Below are positions 27,444-40,100 of a DNA stretch of 64,000 nt, one piece after another. The stretch's first letter is position 1. Every line of letters starts with the position of its first letter. A program made the position numbers and the translations under genes. The notes below the pieces were generated by a model. The model saw only the letters and a list, made by a program, of their open reading frames with translations, did not search any database and was not told where the DNA came from. Source of the stretch: Prostheceraeus crozeri (taxonomy: Eukaryota > Platyhelminthes > Polycladida > Euryleptidae); assembly GCA_907163375.1 (NCBI GenBank), contig CAJQUW010003176.1:62001-126000 (forward strand), given 5' to 3'.

Positions 27444-28338
27444 CGCAAAAACTTCAAATGAAAAATCATGTTTTTGATGTTAATAGTTTTATATTTGCCA
27501 TTTCGCGAATATTTTAGAGCATTTTGACATTTGTACTAACCCAGATGATTTATTCTACTGCATCGTTCATAATAAAACTTGAAATTGCATGAATGAAGCA
27601 TTTTGTGACTCAAATAAAAGCTGATATTTTTGAAAATTAAGAATTTAAGATATATTGCTACCTTTTTATTCAAAAGATATCTTCATAAGGAAAGTGATTG
27701 TTGTGTGAAATTAACCTTAAATTTTTAAAAAGGTGATCAAATTCTGTAAAGAAACAAACGATCCGCCAATCAAAATTTGTCGCTCAATATCTTGTCTAAT
27801 GATCTTGCCCATCCGGCTGGTCATGCTCCTGATTAAGGATGCACGATGTTATTGGGTAGTTCGTTGCACCATACTCGCTTGATTACTTCTTTCAGACTGA
27901 GTATACTACAGTTATTCAGTACTCAGTATGAAAGAAGAAATCAAGCGAGTATGGTGCAACGCAACTCCTCGCGATCATCTCGCATCCACATTATTTGATA
28001 TGTGAATCGTTTGTATCTTCATAACACTTCATCGGTTTTTTGAAAAATATATTGGGCGTCACACAATAATCATTTTTCTTTATGAACAGAACTTTTGCTG
28101 AATTACGAGGCAGCAACATGTCTTAAATTCCAAATTTTCTCAAAAAAATTAGCTTGTATTTGTGCTATAAAAATCCTTGCTTCATTTTTTTAAATCTTTT
28201 TATGAACGATGTTTGAAAATATATTATTCGCATTAGTATAAATGGCAAAATGCTCTAAATTATTCGCGAAATAGCAAATATAAAACCATTAACATCAAAA
28301 ACATATTTTTTCATGACTAGGTGCAAAAGTTCTTGCGG
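27444..28338. mobile_element. long palindromic foldback element (about 0.9 kb)
   Basis: The outer arms match in inverted orientation: from CGCAAAAACTT (27444) and TGTTTTTGATGTTAATnG on the left to ATTAACATCAAAAACAT and AAGTTCTTGCG (28338) on the right. Both arms include TTCGCGAATA-type and ATTTTGACATTTGTACTAA-type segments. Further inside, the arms continue imperfectly to the central near-perfect hairpin. No transposase frame. It is diverged, so an old MITE or foldback copy. Confidence 0.7.
27863..27963. repeat. central hairpin of the foldback element
   Basis: CGTTGCACCATACTCGCTTG on the left arm is matched by its complement at about 27942-27961, with arms of about 40 bases and a short AT-rich loop (ACAGTTATTCAG). 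Confidence 0.8.
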
Positions 28339-28468
28339 TTCATGTAGCTTTTAAGCTTGTTCAACCGCCTTGGCATCCTAAACAGCAAGCATGAAGGAGT
28401 TTCATAACCAAAGTTCGCCAACATTTTCAATAATCGGTCAAATTATTCAATAAATACCCTTGATATAG

Positions 28469-28552
28469 TGTACCGTGAATTTCATTCCATTCGGAGCAGC
28501 TCTCTGGAAGTTAAGGAAGTGGCCGAATCCTCCCGGGATATCGATGCACTTC
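28469..28552 (+). CDS. candidate internal exon of a host gene
   Basis: 84 bp of higher GC than its surroundings, open in one frame (FHSIRSSSLEVKEVAESSRD...DALR). It is preceded by an AG acceptor (TTGATATAG) and followed by a strong GTAAGTAT donor at 28553. No family recognised. A short open segment with a perfect donor can arise by chance. Confidence 0.35.
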
Positions 28553-28560
28553 GTAAGTAT

Positions 28561-30143
28561 CTGACTTTTACCGAGAAAGATTCTACTGTGGTTAGGTGGC
28601 CTGACCATCTCATTGTCTAAATACATATCAAAAGAAGCCTTTCAGACAGATGGTAGCACTATTCATTTCGAAACCAATATTCTTAGGGATCAGATTGCTA
28701 GCACATATAATGGCGTTTAGTTTCATTCAAAAATGAAAATCGTAGATATACAAATCAAGTTACACGATCATTTAAGAAAGAGTTTCAAATAAACACAACA
28801 CAATGAGGAAAATTACAAGAAGTAAGTTGAAGTGAGATGGAAAGGCACGCAGAGAAACACTTTATAGCATCTTTGCAAGTGATCGACAGCATTAATTAAA
28901 GTTCGATCTCTATGCCAACATCTTTGCCAACATTGAAGACCGCTTTCATGCAACCTCTATCCTTCCTGCTAAATTGCAAATGTGCATTATTCCGATAATT
29001 CATCAAAAGTTTATTGCATCATTGCATTTATTCAGTATGGGAATAGACGAAATGTTTCTCCCACAATTATTTTTATTCCTCATAATGCACTCACCTAGCG
29101 CATGCCTTTCATCTTCCAATGCTCATGATTGAATGATTTGAATACTCCTGCCGACTTTTTGAATGAATAATTTAATTAGCGAAAGGGAAGTCAGCTGCTT
29201 AAATTAGTCAGTCTACTGTAGGTACTCGATTATGTATGTGGGCAATAACAGGGTTGTTTAAGCTAATTGCTTCCATTGCTGTCAACGCCCACAGTTTAAA
29301 AATGGATTGCCATCGAATGTCGTCAGGCAAATGAAATTATTCACTATTACATTGCAGCAGCCTCTCAAAGATTTTCTATTATCGTGCAAATATGTAAAAA
29401 TAGCCGATTGAAACAGAGTTTAAAAACTTGTCTAAGTAATTTAATCCGATTAAAAAAAATAGTTTTTGAGATTATCTTAGAGAGGAAAAAAATTACGAAA
29501 ACTTATTCATTTTCAATACATTGCCCAGTCGCTTCCAATGTCCCACAACCATCAAGAAAGGTTAAGAAAATTAAAGTGCATTATATTGAGTAAAATTCAC
29601 AATACAAGCAAGTTCCATGCACGAATCTAAAACTAATGCTAAGAATCAAATGCTACGAATCAAATCTAATGCTAAGAACACACAAATACCAAGTCAAATA
29701 ATAAAGATAAAGCATGATACTAGCACAATAAGATAAATAGTGTAAAAGTCAAGTGACGTAAAACTTTATACGGCTGAAAGGCCTCGCATTTGCGAATAAA
29801 GAGGGTCATCATATCTCAAGGATTTTTCTCAACCTTTCTTGATTATGCCAAGTCCTTTATTCAGTGATATTCACACAAACATCTTCAGTAGAACGATAGA
29901 ATAGGGATGAGGGGTACACTTCAAGCTTAGCTTACAGGAGTTTTCAAGTCAATAGTAGGATAAAAAGAAGTATACAATGTGTAATACCCATCCAAGAAAT
30001 GATGACATAAGATGTTAAGCGTCACCACTGAAGCACCACTTAACAACTTCACCGATACAGAATCCCACTGTGCGTTGAAAGAGATGCGGATTATATTAAT
30101 GAATAATATGTGAAACAGTTCCTCTTCTCCGAGATCCATATAA
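28561..30143. other. host intergenic or intronic sequence
   Basis: AT-rich. I see no gene, repeat pair or RNA gene here beyond short A-rich runs. The short open frames at 29384-29593 and 29927-30154 have no supporting features. Confidence 0.4.
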
Positions 30144-30295
30144 TTTGTCAACATTTAGTACTTCAAAATGTCAATCTCGGATTCGAAATTTTTTATTAAA
30201 GACCAGCTTCCGAGCGTTTCGCTCGTCTTCAGACAGGCAGAGGTAAAAAATTTCGAATCCGAGATTGGCTTTTTGAAGTACTAAATGTTGACAAA
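30144..30295 (-). mobile_element. hairpin MITE A with hammerhead-like core
   Basis: Fifty-base arms in inverted orientation (TTTGTCAACATTTAGTACTT... to ...AAGTACTAAATGTTGACAAA) close a 50-base centre. On the minus strand the centre reads CTGAAGA (30226-30232), a perfect 6-bp stem CGAGCG-AAA-CGCTCG (30211-30225), then GAAG (30207-30210), followed by AATAAAA. This is the order of a hammerhead ribozyme core with one non-standard position. Confidence 0.75.
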
Positions 30296-30606
30296 ATAGT
30301 GAATACTACTTTATATTTCGTAAAATTGGAGGTCAAACTAACCTATTCAGTAATTCAAGACTCAGTCTTGACTCGGTCATTCCACTGAAATGTCTGCATG
30401 ACAAGCGAAACGTCTGCACAATGCATTTGAAAAAAAATGAACGCCCTCTCACTATTATTTCTTTCTAAGATAAATAATTTAGATCATCCTAATTTAATGA
30501 GCATGCACAGTCTATTGTAGGTCTGTTATTTTCATAAACTGGATGTTTTTTCGTTATCATGTCTCAATAATCTCTTGATTCCAGAAAATAGTGGGCCAGA
30601 GTGAAT

Positions 30607-30739
30607 ATTATCCATTGAGAGAGGCCACAAAACCAGGTATTGGCTAAATGCGAATTTTATTAGGCAAGGCCTTTCAACCGGCCCAGCCGGTCATCGTCAG
30701 GCAAGTGACTTGGTTTTGTGGCCTCTCTCAATGGATAAT
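30607..30739 (-). mobile_element. hairpin MITE B with hammerhead-like core
   Basis: Thirty-base arms (ATTATCCATTGAGAGAGGCC... and its complement at 30710-30739). On the minus strand the centre has CTGACGA (30694-30700), a stem rich in CCGG/CCGG (30676-30693), GAAA (30672-30675), then GGC-CTT-GCC-TA and AATAAAATTCGC. It is built like MITE A 450 bp away, although the arm sequences differ. Confidence 0.75.
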
Positions 30740-30810
30740 AATCTCTTGAGATTCACTAGAGCTGCTTTCTCTTTCAATCCTGCTTCGATAATAGCAGACT
30801 TGCGCTTTAA
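30740..30810. other. spacer between MITE B and AT-rich repeat
   Basis: No feature seen. Confidence 0.3.
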
Positions 30811-31300
30811 TTGTAATTGCAATTACAATTACTTTAATTAAACATTGTAATCAATTACATTTTATGATGAATAATTTGTAATTGTAATCAATTACATTTT
30901 TTAGCATGTAATTGAGAAGTAATTGCAATTATTTTGCAGGCAGATTTGCTAAATATTCATTTAACATGCAATATAAATTACTTTATTCTCCTCGTCGATA
31001 CTGCGATACTACAAGAGCTCAAAATGCCGCATTGTGATATTACACTTTTATGCGTACCAGGGATAGAACCGGGTACATCTACAAGTATAGGTAACTTTTT
31101 TAATTGAAATTTAAGACGAAGCTTAGGCCTACTGTTAAAATCTAAATTAAGAGCCGACAGTTCTCTTTAGTAATTGTTAAGTAATTGAAATGCAATTTAA
31201 GAAAAACGGAGTAATTTATAATTGCAATAAGTATACAATTACAGAGATGCAATCAATTACATTTTCAAGTATGTAATCTGTAATTGTAATCAAATACATG
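30811..31300. repeat. interspersed TAATTGTAATCAATTACA-type repeats
   Basis: Many inverted and direct copies of AATTGTAAT / ATTACAATT and TAATCAATTACA in two clusters (30811-30945 and 31190-31310). The layout resembles the termini of an AT-rich MITE with an unrelated middle. Exact ends are not clear. Confidence 0.5.
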
Positions 31301-31310
31301 TCATGAGTAA

Positions 31311-31703
31311 TTAACACAAATCTGACCACGATTACTTCAGCAAGAAACTATTTTTCAGAATGATATTTTCAGAAGATACTGGCTGAACAAAGATATTCAC
31401 AATTGTTGAAAAGATAGCTGGGATGATTTCTGTTATATCGTATTGATTCATTAACCGATATTATTTGGTGCGTTAACGAATACGGTATTCACATGAAAAG
31501 TTACATGAAACAGCCAAAATTATTTGGAAAAAATGGAGAAGATAACCTACAAAGCTCAAAATGCCTTTGCAATATTCAAATTAAGATCGCTTATAATTTC
31601 ATACCAATGCAGAAGTGGACACTGGAAAGGTTCCAATTTCTACAAAGTGTATTACTTATCCCTGCGTAAAATCAAGCCATCAAAATTTAGAAATAAACTG
31701 TAA
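31311..31703. other. host sequence, nothing recognised
   Basis: No supported feature. Confidence 0.3.
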
Positions 31704-31895
31704 AGGTCCATTTACGCGTCCTCACGCATCAAGAATTTTCTTTCAGAGACATAATAAACCTATGGATTGTTCACACAGTGACGCGCGGGACCGCGTCGCG
31801 TCACTGTGTAAACAGCCCCATATGTTTATGAATGTTCTGATCGAAATTCTATACGCGTGAGGAAGCGCCTCGCCGCGACCGGTGTAACTGCACCT
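31704..31895. mobile_element. small foldback MITE with GC-rich central palindrome
   Basis: Imperfect inverted repeat from AGGTCCATTTACGCG to its counterpart ending ...GTAACTGCACCT. Inner arms include CCTCACGC...GAATTT and the perfect 12-bp pair CACAGTGACGCG (31774-31785) / CGCGTCACTGTG (31797-31808). Confidence 0.6.
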
Positions 31896-34515
31896 CAAGA
31901 CATCGGATTCAGGATGTCAAGTTCACAACTAATACTGATGTTATCCGATAATTGACGTGCTGATGTCAAAATATCTAAAGGGAGAACTCGCTATCCCGAC
32001 TTTCCTTACATGCACGCATGCGGGATTCCTCCAGTACCATCTATAAACGATCTTTCAAAAAAAAATATTGCCTTATGTCGAAGATTTTTTGCAACACAGT
32101 GTAAAGTAGTGCCTTATAATAGTTGAGAGTAAATCATCATTTTTGATGAATAACTTTTCTTCGTACAGATCGTTAGTTCATGCGAAAGAATGTTCTTATA
32201 ACTAAAGACCTATCCTAAGAGTAATTTTCATCTTCCACTAAAATCATCCGAGGATTTTAACGTCAAAGTCTAATTGCATGATCTTCGTAAGTCTTCCTGA
32301 TACAAAAAGAATTTTCGATGAAACCGTAGCAGTAATAAATTATCCTAGCTAATCTGACTATGTTAGCGCAAGCTTCTAATTAACGAAACGTTTTGGTCTT
32401 TTCAACTTGAAAAATTCACGATAGATTCAAGGTTGTTGTCATTGCATATTTCTTTTCGTATTGTCCTCCACAGAATCAAACGCAAGAGAGCAAATAAAAA
32501 ATAGGAGCTTTAATATCTATAAATCAAAAATCAGTTCACACGAAATTCTATGAATAACTTTAGTTTATTAATTTTTGTCACTGTCGGAATCATTTCTCCA
32601 CGTATTCCAAAAGGAAGGAATGCATCTTAAAAAAACTAATAATTTCATAAAGCGCACTGATGTTAGCAGACTATGTGGGTGTCACGGATGTGTCATCTAT
32701 AAAATTGTTTGATTATTTTTTTTTACTTTCTCAGTGTATTCACTTTTATCAAAATTAAGAAATGCATGTCTTCTGTTTAAAATGCCTACCCATGGAATCA
32801 ACATGAAATTATTTAACACAAATTACTAATGCTTTTAAATCATTCTTAATTATATTTGGGTTCATATTGTCGGCATTTGCCTCAAACATGAGCTTTACAA
32901 AATTGTGATTAATGCTCTTCGTTGATTCCGTGGCAAAGGTAGTGCATGCATGTAAATACATGTAAATGTAATTCGGAGAAATTGGTTTCCGATGGGAGGT
33001 AATTGTAGCTCTTTACAAGCGGATTTGTTTTTAGCACATTGTGAATTTAATTTTATAAAGTCTTTGTTAGCAGAAAAGAAATTTGAGCCTGCAAGATTGT
33101 TGCCATATGCATCTCACTGCATGACATTTGTGTTATAAACTATCGTTATTTTGAATTCCCAAAATATATCCTAGTGATCTCAAGGCTGAAAGAAGTGGTG
33201 GCAATGATAAGTCCACATGATATTTATATGTTAAAATCAACATTGTTTTAGATTGTTTGCACACATCAGTATATCACAAAGTGGAATATTTTGCTTTTCC
33301 AGTGGTGTTGTTAACTTTCCAGAAAGCCTCATGCACCCGAAAGACGGGTATTCACGTATTTGCGAGCCAAATAATTAGAATTTTACGTACATGTACTTGC
33401 TCGCATTTTCAAATGTTTTTGAAAGGAACCACAAAAGATTGTAAATATTCTTGTTAACAGAAGTTATCCTCGTAAAGATTTACGTTGTGATACCACACCT
33501 TTCCTGTGCAGACTTATGAACCGATACAAAAGTTTGGAATTCTTTCATGCATAGAGTTCTTCGATCGTTGTGTGTAATAGGTGTCACAGGGTTCGCTGTA
33601 CTACAGTGACGGTCCATCAACCAGGGAATAAAAGAACCCGAAATGCAAAGATGGTTGTTTTCCTGATGACGTACCTGAAATGTGACTCACTGGTGTCGAG
33701 ATTTGTATTTGACAATTGGTAATTTTCGTTCGCCGATTGTTTTATGATAGCTTTCAATGTGTGTGTGTGTTTTGATAGGAAATTTTGACTTTGCCTGGTT
33801 TGCCTGCGGAAACACTGATCAGTCCTCTTAAGAACTACCTAAATTTCTACAATTACATAAAATTATGAAATATTTGTATATATTTTGAAATGTTGTACAT
33901 CATTTGAAATTTAATATAGTACTCACACATGTGATGCTACTGATACAGAAATGGTTCACGTTTTTGAATTTCATGTCTTAACAATGGACGATCGCTCAAA
34001 GCGTCGTTGACATGTCGGCATTATATGCGGAAAGCTTATAACCGATCGAAAGCAATGCTGACTTATTACTTTCCCTGTAGGTAAACCATCACAGGAATAT
34101 TTCATTTTCACTAATAATGAAGACTTGTCACTAAGCGCACTTATCTAAACATTTTGGAAAATTATGTAATCAAAAATTTTTTATTCAAAACCAGACTGCA
34201 AATAAGATTTGAAACAACAACAACTGATTGGTTTAGGCCCTGCTACAAGAGTAAATAAATAATTTACGGATGCATGGTTGGTTGGCGAGAAATTTAAAGT
34301 AAAGGGTTTTTTTTGAGTGATTCGATTGTAGGACCTATTTCATCTCATTCCTAAATTCCTACTAAAATGGAAATATTTCAAATCTTCGATACCGACAGTT
34401 TTGCTGTTGCGGCACTTTTTCCCACTAGGCTTACAGCCGAAAAATAAATTCCAGATTTAACTCTCCATTCGGGCGACCAAGGTGATTATCCGATAAAAAA
34501 TGCAATATCTTTGTA
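31896..34515. other. host intergenic or intronic sequence
   Basis: About 2.6 kb of AT-rich sequence without a supported gene. A short GT run lies near 33760. The 66-residue frame at 33257-33457 has no motif or splice support. Confidence 0.4.
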
Positions 34516-34523
34516 ACCAAAGA
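34516..34523. repeat. 8-bp hAT target duplication, left (ACCAAAGA)
   Basis: Matches 35775-35782 (GCCAAAGA) at seven of eight positions. Confidence 0.75.
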
Positions 34524-35774
34524 CAGTGGCGGAAGCAGTTAATCGATTCCGCACGATTAATCGTGCGACGAAATCAATCGCACGATTCTTGAATGACCAG
34601 GAATGGTGCGATTTTTTTTGGAATGTGCCTTCTCAATGAAATTTGCTTGATGAGGTAAAAACAATGCTTTTATTCAGTCTTTCATCGTTTGAGATAATTG
34701 CAATGCGCGGTAGCTCGTTCCTATCATGTATAGCTAGACAGAGTTGCCGTGAGAAATCTCTATGGGAGCTCTTCACATAGTATTAAACACGAGCGCATAG
34801 CTTGTAGAGTTCTGGGCATAGAATAGAAAGATGTCCTCAGACTTGAACTATTTGAGCACAAACATTCCTTGGCAGCAGTGCAGCAGACGCTGCGCTTTTT
34901 ACCTACAGGGGTTCCTCAGTGCTGTTCGGTATTGCCCAAAGTAGCTTAAAATATCTGGAATGGCTGACCAGGCTAAAGGGCTCCATAGCGGGCTGCTCTG
35001 TATCTATCTATCCTGACTATCCCGAGCGCTTGATAATCATAAAATTTTTAGAGTGTCAATTCTAGATATTTTAAGCTAGTGTGGGCCACTCCTAGCCGTG
35101 CTGACGAAGCCTTGTAATGCAAAACGCAGTGTCTAAAGCTGTCACAGAATTTCTGCGCTTAAAATTGTTTAAGTCTGAGGACATCTCTCTTTTAAATTTG
35201 CTTATGTTCTGCAAACATTATAAGTCTAATAGTTTGATTTAATTGATGCATTGTTATACTTATCTCAGGGCTGATAGAAGGAACGGAGAATACATTTCTA
35301 TATGATTGATAAAGACCAAAAGAACCAAAACTGGGAAATATTGATAATATACTTCCTCTTGGTACATGTACAAGATGTAGTGCGTACTTGCAGTACTTCT
35401 ATGATGGCAGATTTGCAGTAGAATCTTAGAAATAGATTATTAAGACTTTTCATGCCTTGTTTGCGACTTTTTATGTGTTCTGATGTATTATGCTGTTTTC
35501 CCAAACATTTACGAACAGAGTATTGCATTAATTAATAGGATAATTATAATTTCAGTCTACATAAACTATGAGTGTCAAATGCTCTCAATTTTAATGAAAA
35601 CAATCAAACTTTTAATGAAAAATGGTCTAGAAATGAGAAATTATAACAGCAAGATTAACAGTAATCTTCAAGTCATTGAATCTCAAAATGTTCAGAATCA
35701 CGCGATTCTCGATTAATCGTGCGCTGAGTCGCACGATTCGGAATCGCGCGAAAATCTGTTCGCGCCCGCCACTG
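34524..35774. mobile_element. non-autonomous hAT element
   Basis: 1251 bp beginning CAGTGGCGG and ending CCGCCACTG, typical hAT termini, with an 8-bp duplication. Subterminal regions on both sides are crowded with palindromic CGATTAATCG and TCGCACGATT copies, as is common for hAT transposase binding sites. No transposase frame inside. A second palindrome is nested at 34829-35186. Confidence 0.8.
34829..35186. repeat. nested palindrome inside the hAT element
   Basis: AGATGTCCTCAGACTT at 34829 and AAGTCTGAGGACATCT at 35171-35186 begin imperfect arms of about 130 bp that also share GCAGACGCTGCG/GCAGTGTCTAAAGC and AGCTTAAAATATCT-type segments. Possibly a separate foldback element inserted in the hAT copy. 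Confidence 0.6.
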
Positions 35775-35782
35775 GCCAAAGA

Positions 35783-36936
35783 TCTTGAAATTTTAGTAGA
35801 GAGAGCTGCTATCATTTTTCCAACAGAGTGACAGAAATTTCCATTACACAGATAAAATCCCGGGATTTCCAGTCCCTATAATCCAACGTTTTGAATCTTT
35901 GAAAGCAGAATTACATAGTATTGCTAGAATTTTATTCCTGGTATCGTGGGATTGAAGCACAAATTATTCAACAAATGAGTTATTTTTTCACTATATAATA
36001 AGTTCTATATTCAAATTGGCAATTATAAAATTGATGACTATCGAACTACTCTATCACATATACCTGAAAGGATGCACCTGTAATTTCACGTTGTCTAATT
36101 CATGTCGATACAACGAAAATCAAAATAAAGTGCCCGTCTAAAGGACGCATTGAATAATTTAGCTCTTCAGCATAAAACCTTCTATTATTCGCATCCTGCA
36201 AGTGCTGACTGTATAAGTCACTCAATAATAGTTATCTTGAAATGGGAAGCAATGTCCTGGCTCCAGATAATTTGATGCTAATTAATCTCAATGTCTGTAT
36301 TGAAGAAAGTTTCAATACTGCAGATCGTGAGATATTCACAGATATTCATTTCAAAGAAGAATTGGGAACGGCAAGTGTTTTGTTGATTTATTTTTCAGTC
36401 TTAAAACCATGGCTATCATCGGGAAGGTGCTAAACAACAAATCAGCTTTCGAAGCGTGTGCAACAACATTGAAATATCAATCGTCAAAGGAAACATGATA
36501 TTTCAAAGAAATGAGTGAAATATTAGGGAGATGTAGGAATGTCATGAATTAGGAGTAGGCAAAAAAATGGAGAGACTTTTAATGTTATAAATCATATAGT
36601 TATTTAATTTCTATCTTCGCATTAATTTGTGGCTTACGATCTTCAATTAAGATAGCTTCATGCAGTCGAAATTTATCTCCTATGGGTCAAAGACAATGAC
36701 ATCAATTTCAAAGTTATCGGGGTTGATATTGAATGATTTCTTTGTGTTTGAAAAAAGGCTTATTTTTGCTTATTAGTTTCTCTTTATAACGCTGGTGCAA
36801 TAGCCCTCTTATGCTGCCGATGTGCGTCTTGCTACAAAATTTGCATATAAAAAATCGTGAGTGGAATATAAGTGTAAAGTGAACCAACTTGGCATATCAT
36901 TTAACATCTCTATTGTTAAAATTATTGTTGTTATAA
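35783..36936. other. host sequence, nothing recognised
   Basis: AT-rich, no supported gene. The 63-residue frame at 36242-36433 lacks motifs and splice signals. Confidence 0.35.
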
Positions 36937-37154
36937 ATGGGCGAAATAAATAATGAAAATCAAATTCCGAAAACTAGCGAATACAGTCGAGCTTCTATTC
37001 AAGCGTACCGACTGTTGAGTCAGATCAGGGAATTCCTTGAAAGGAAAAGTGACCAGCTCGATCAAAAAGCTTGTGATCGGGTAGAAAACATGATTGCTTC
37101 TGTTGACGAGCGACGTACTGTACAGACTTGTATTGACAGTTACTTCCATCGTTC
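36937..37154 (+). CDS. candidate exon of a host gene (N-terminal, helical)
   Basis: From an ATG at 36937, 72 codons of clearly higher GC than the flanks read MGEINNENQIPKTSEYSR... with a helical, charged stretch (REFLERKSDQLDQKACDRVENM). It ends at a GTATGT donor (37155) in phase 2. An AG acceptor at about 36976 could instead make it an internal exon. The phase is compatible with the candidate exon at 49852. Family not recognised. Confidence 0.42.
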
Positions 37155-37160
37155 GTATGT

Positions 37161-40100
37161 AGCTTATACTGTATGCATTTTGCATCTTGAGTTTACATTA
37201 TCATTTAATATGACATATTGTGATACAATACAGCATTACTAGTAGCAATCCTTATACAAAGTTGTTTTCTAAATACATGTATTAGTTTTAATTATTTTGT
37301 ATGACTGGTTTGACTTTATATGCTTACTTTAAAAGCAATCTTGCACCAAATTTTGAAAAACCTCCTTATAGTAAACTCTCCTCATAGTGAATCTGGTTTC
37401 CAGAAATTTACTATGTAGAGGTTCGACCGTACCGGTATATTGCATCACCATCATGGCCTTGTCAATTTTAAAGAAGAGAGGAGTATACTATGAGTGAGAC
37501 AATGCGCGTGATTTATATTTTTATAAGTTTATACTATAAAATATAAGTTCTACAAGCACTCTTGATTTAATGGTTAGCTGGTTTATTATCTATTCGGTTA
37601 CTTGCTAGCACTTTGTAAACGCTTCTAGCCCTGAGTGTGTTTATTAATCACCTTGTGAAAAATTGAAGTATTCAAGTAATGCTATATCATGCGCAAACTT
37701 TTTGCAAGTAAACAGCTAAATATCACTTCCATGAATTAACGACATTTATGACACTGAAAGAAATTTGTTTTAAAGGTAAATTTCAATATTTTTCATTTTG
37801 TTGAGACATTTTATCAAAAAGTCGACTGCTAACCAAACGTTTCCATAACATGCTTAAAGCGCGCATAAAAGTCTTTTTCAAGCTCAAACTTACTTGCAAG
37901 AATGCTATATTTTCTATAATTTTTTGCAAGCTATGTTTAATCATTCACGACAGTGACACAATTCAACGTTCCTTGACAACTACCTTACCTTTCATTATCT
38001 TGAAGAGTAGCTTACTTACTTATTATGAATTTTTTATTGAAGCGAGGAAAGTAAATAGCGAAGCTTCCTTTGTCTGAAGAATGGACACAAGAATGTAAAG
38101 CAGACATTATCTAACGTTGCTACGTTGTCAAACAATTGATAGAAACTTTCTAGACTCTTCCATAGTTAGTGCTGCGACACTATTGCATAATGTCATCATG
38201 TTTTAGAATGATCAAAAATCAATAGATTAACCAATTCAGAAAATTATAACCATTACATGACCTCTCCACAAACACATAAATGAGAAATTGCTAGTCACTT
38301 AATCAACACGACAGGATATATAAATATTTGATGATAAACTTGTACCCGGGGAATTACGATAAGTATTGTATCCGAGTAAGAATCAAGTGACACATCGGAT
38401 CGTTTGATGAATACCTGCAGTTGAGCAAAATTTATATTCTAAGCCGAAAAAAAGTTGTTCTCAAGTATTGGAAGTCGATATATGATTAATGCTTATCTCC
38501 AATTTTTATCAAATACTTATTGTTCTTCTACTTTTTCCGCTACATGGCTACGTTCGGAGGCTGCTGTTGACATGTCTTCCCCAGAGGATGCAGCTATTTT
38601 GAGAAATACTCTCTCATTTCCCTTGATGGATTATTTTTCGAAATGCTCCTGCTCAAATTTTTTTGGAGGGATGTCACTCGGTTCATTGCGATTTTTGCTA
38701 ATCTCATCGAGTGATCCCAATAATTGAAGGTTGGCACATTCTTTATTATAGGGCAAAACATGTTGAAATTTGATACATGGCAGCATCAATTTCAGTGTTC
38801 GAAAGGAGTAGAATTGATTTTGCGTATAATTTTATGTTACTTAAAGTTTAGATTGCAGTATCAGAAATTGAAAGGCATGAAAATGAATTCCTCTGGAAAC
38901 ATGTCTGGAACTTTATTCCCTAACTAGCAACTGTTTAGAAACAAATGCTTTTGTATTTGTATCAAAAATGCTCTTAAACAACGACTCTTTCCCAATAATT
39001 CTTATTTGGACTTTCTGAAAAGAACGATTTTCCACTTTTCTTTTAGACTTTATGAGGAAAGCATGACTGAATGCAGGCCTATTTGCATTCAGAAGTTTCC
39101 GAAAGAAGGATTTGTTCATCGACTTGAATTTGAGAAATTTCTGCTACATAGGCCTATACACCATTTCACAGCATGCACATTAACTGATAGGGAAGCTTGG
39201 ATTCCTGTAAAAATTGTAAAGCTTTCTACCTTCACGACTACCGCCAATAATGCGTACAACACAAAAATGGCGACTGGACATAGTGTGAAAAACGTAGTGA
39301 TTCAACTTCGATGGCACATTTTCAATGAAAATGTTTTACCTGACATCAGGTAACCTTCTACCAAAGTATCTGATGCTCTGATGTGCATTGCATCCACGGC
39401 GCAACTTCTAGTCCTTCAGTATTAATTTTGATTTGGTGGCTTCCTATGGTACAGATCAATACCATAGGATAGAACAAATATGAAATAATCTATCCATCGA
39501 TGAAGCCATCGATTATAGGCATTTAAAATATAGACTAACATTTAATTTAATATTTAATATTTTAAATATTTTATAATTTAAATTTAATATTTTTTAAATA
39601 ACATTTAAAAAATAGACTGATTTGTCACGAATAATTTAAATTTGAGTAAAATCAACCAGGATTTTCTGAACATGAAGACAATCCGAGAATGACCGTTAAT
39701 ATAGAGCGTTTAATAGAAATGGACGTAATTCTTGAGAGAAAATACTTTATTTTTTAAAAATACTTATCTAAATCATTTCAAATACAAAGATTGATTAGTT
39801 GATCAGCATTTTTTTATCAACAGGATGAAAGGGGGAAACCTTTGTTATCTAGAACATTTTATAATCAAAGAAGCAAGTAAATTTGATATACAGGCCTACT
39901 CAAAATTTTAGGGAAATATTTGCAAAATTACAAAAGCTACAGTTTGTGAACTTTAGCTTCCATTTGCTATTGTTTTTGCTGGTTGGGCGACAATTTAATT
40001 CTGGTTTTGTCACAATCTGGCGCTTGTCAGACCATTCAACGAAGCAAAGTGCGTCAAGGTAACAAAGTTTAAAAAAACAAGCTGATGACTAGTTAATTTT

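Noticed and set aside
39006-39353. 115-residue frame as a host gene
   Set aside because: No motif, no convincing splice context and no upstream promoter; composition like the surrounding DNA.
39538-39610. AT-rich patch as a replication origin
   Set aside because: Simple low-complexity AT sequence; no other evidence.
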